Assembly: GCA_023422735.1 (NCBI GenBank)
Contig: JAFAGL010000208.1
Location: 1 to 6,969, forward strand
Length of the DNA stretch: 6,969 nt
Reading direction: 5' to 3'
Origin: Pseudomonadota bacterium
Lineage (GTDB): Bacteria > Pseudomonadota > Alphaproteobacteria > Rhizobiales > Rhizobiaceae
Shown: piece by piece, positions 6,211 to 6,969 of the stretch
How positions within the stretch are numbered: the stretch's first letter is position 1
How the letters are laid out: each line of letters begins with the position of its first letter
Notes under the pieces: model-generated
The model's input: only the letters and a program-made list of their open reading frames with translations
Database searches by the model: none
Told to the model about the DNA's origin: nothing
Program-made: the position numbers and the translations under genes

Positions 6211-6222
6211 TTCCTTCGGGAA
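6211..6222. terminator. Short UUCG-loop hairpin between convergent genes
   Basis: TTCC-TTCG-GGAA forms a 4-base stem with a UUCG tetraloop closed by C-G in the plus-strand transcript, an unusually stable loop. It lies in the 21-base gap between the stops of the dihydroorotase-like gene and the exported-protein gene. The stem is short and no T-tract follows on either strand, so it may act as an RNA end-protecting or Rho-assisted element and not as a classical intrinsic terminator. Confidence 0.3.
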
Positions 6223-6228
6223 GTCGGC

Positions 6229-6969
6229 TCAATCCCCGGCCACAAAGAATGACCAGCGGCCTTCGGGCGTGATCCCCACGCGATAAAATACATAGGCACC
6301 GAAGGCCTTCATCTCTTCGAAATCGCTGGCCGTCAGAATGCGGAACAGTTCCACACGCTGTGGCGGGGTCAGACTTTCAAGGGGAATTGCGAAGAAATAG
6401 GGCCAGACATAGAGTTCTTCCGGCTTGCCCTCATCCAGATGCACGAAGCCGGCTTCGAGAATTTCCGAGAGGATCGCCAAAACCTCCTGGCCTTGGTCAT
6501 CACCAGCTAATTCACGCAAAAACGCGATTGGATCCCCGTCTATCTCCGCCAATGTCAGTTGGGTCCTGCTGTCGCCACTGCCGAGCAAGGGACGCAGCTT
6601 TTCCAGATCACCGGATTTGCATGCCTCCAAGATCAGCGCATGCATGCGCTTGACAGGCTCAGGGAGCTTGTCGACATCGTAAAGCACATCCGCTGACGCT
6701 TCATCAGCATCCGTGCGCGGATGGGTAGCGGAAGGTGTTACAGGGTCTTCGCCTTCGGGTGGCTCATCCAGTTCAGGACTTTCCGACTCATTGCCCGACC
6801 CTGGCAATGGCAAAGGAATTCGGTTGACTGATTGCCCGTCCGGATCAACAGCGGGTTGTGATCCCTGAATTTCGCTTAACGCGAAGGCGTGGCTTGTCGG
6901 CGCAAGGATAGAAAGCGAGGCCAGAAGACACCCGGCTAAGGACAAACAAAGAGCGGAGCTGACGGGATG
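6229..6969 (-). CDS. Exported protein of unknown function (N-terminus beyond the window)
   Basis: The function is not recognised. The frame is open from the right edge, so 246 residues are visible and the start probably lies outside. TTG at 6945 would begin inside the hydrophobic stretch and is unlikely. The first visible residues, HPVSSALCLSLAG onward to ILAPTSHAFA, look like a signal peptide, with cleavage probably after SHA or AFA (near 6880-6890), implying export to the periplasm. Next comes a low-complexity, Pro- and acid-rich linker of about 50 residues (SESPELDEPPEGEDP). The C-terminal domain of about 140 residues starts near LPEPVKRMHALILEACKSGDLEKLRPLLG, is probably helical, then has GFVHLDEG, ELYVWPYFFAIPLESL and a final YRVGITPEGRWSFFVAGD. 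I recall similar proteins as conserved hypotheticals in Rhizobiales. It converges on the dihydroorotase-like gene, 21 bases apart. Confidence 0.8.
   Translation of the reverse strand, partial: HPVSSALCLSLAGCLLASLSILAPTSHAFALSEIQGSQPAVDPDGQSVNRIPLPLPGSGNESESPELDEPPEGEDPVTPSATHPRTDADEASADVLYDVDKLPEPVKRMHALILEACKSGDLEKLRPLLGSGDSRTQLTLAEIDGDPIAFLRELAGDDQGQEVLAILSEILEAGFVHLDEGKPEELYVWPYFFAIPLESLTPPQRVELFRILTASDFEEMKAFGAYVFYRVGITPEGRWSFFVAGD

Noticed and set aside
6928..6939. Possible lipoprotein box Leu-Ala-Gly-Cys in the exported protein
   Set aside because: The residues after the Cys are strongly hydrophobic and continue to a normal cleavage site near SHA/AFA, so a standard signal peptide fits better than a lipoprotein.
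6943..6945. TTG as the true start of the exported protein
   Set aside because: The frame stays open to the right edge and the hydrophobic signal segment begins before this codon, so the start is probably outside the window.
1..6969. Possible novel defence, mobile or biosynthetic system
   Set aside because: The genes are recognisable housekeeping types, with no integrase, transposase, toxin-antitoxin pair, direct terminal repeats or abrupt change in base composition.

Overview
The window looks like a chromosomal housekeeping segment of an alphaproteobacterium, most likely from the Rhizobiales/Hyphomicrobiales (Brucella, Ochrobactrum or Phyllobacteriaceae type). The reasons are the era-recO order, a RecO starting MEWRDEGIIL, a roughly 440-residue dihydroorotase-like protein with the EHKEDLESGSRAAVLGG block, and moderately GC-rich coding sequence with weak Shine-Dalgarno sites. 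The assignment rests on remembered family resemblance and was not searched. I see no mobile element, tRNA, rRNA, CRISPR array or phage gene. No stretch over 300 bases lacks a gene.

Layout. Bases 2-298 (+) are the 3' end of era, followed after 18 bases by recO (317-1063, +). recO converges with an MFS transporter gene (1066-2295, -), and the two stop codons lie in one 12-base palindrome. Upstream of the transporter is a short but unusually symmetric intergenic region (about 2296-2375) with a 31-base palindrome over a plausible promoter. Next on the minus strand are a small MscS-type mechanosensitive channel (2370-3290), a YfbR-like HD-domain hydrolase (3353-3961) and a YgfZ-type folate-binding iron-sulfur repair protein (3961-4815). 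Read in transcription order these are ygfZ, HD hydrolase, mscS. The first two overlap by one base (TGATG). A hairpin covers the mscS ribosome binding site.

A gap of about 60 bases then separates ygfZ from a divergent dihydroorotase-family gene (4876-6207, +). That gene converges with an exported protein of unknown function (6229 to beyond the right edge, -).

Functionally these are mostly unrelated housekeeping genes: ribosome assembly GTPase, recombination repair, nucleotide hydrolysis, Fe-S maintenance, pyrimidine-type amidohydrolase and osmotic protection. No novel multi-gene system is evident. The points most worth a second look are the dihydroorotase-like enzyme, in which the first metal-binding histidine of the DxHxH motif is glutamine; the palindromic operator-like site before the MFS gene; the hairpin over the mscS ribosome binding site; and the uncharacterised exported protein at the right edge.
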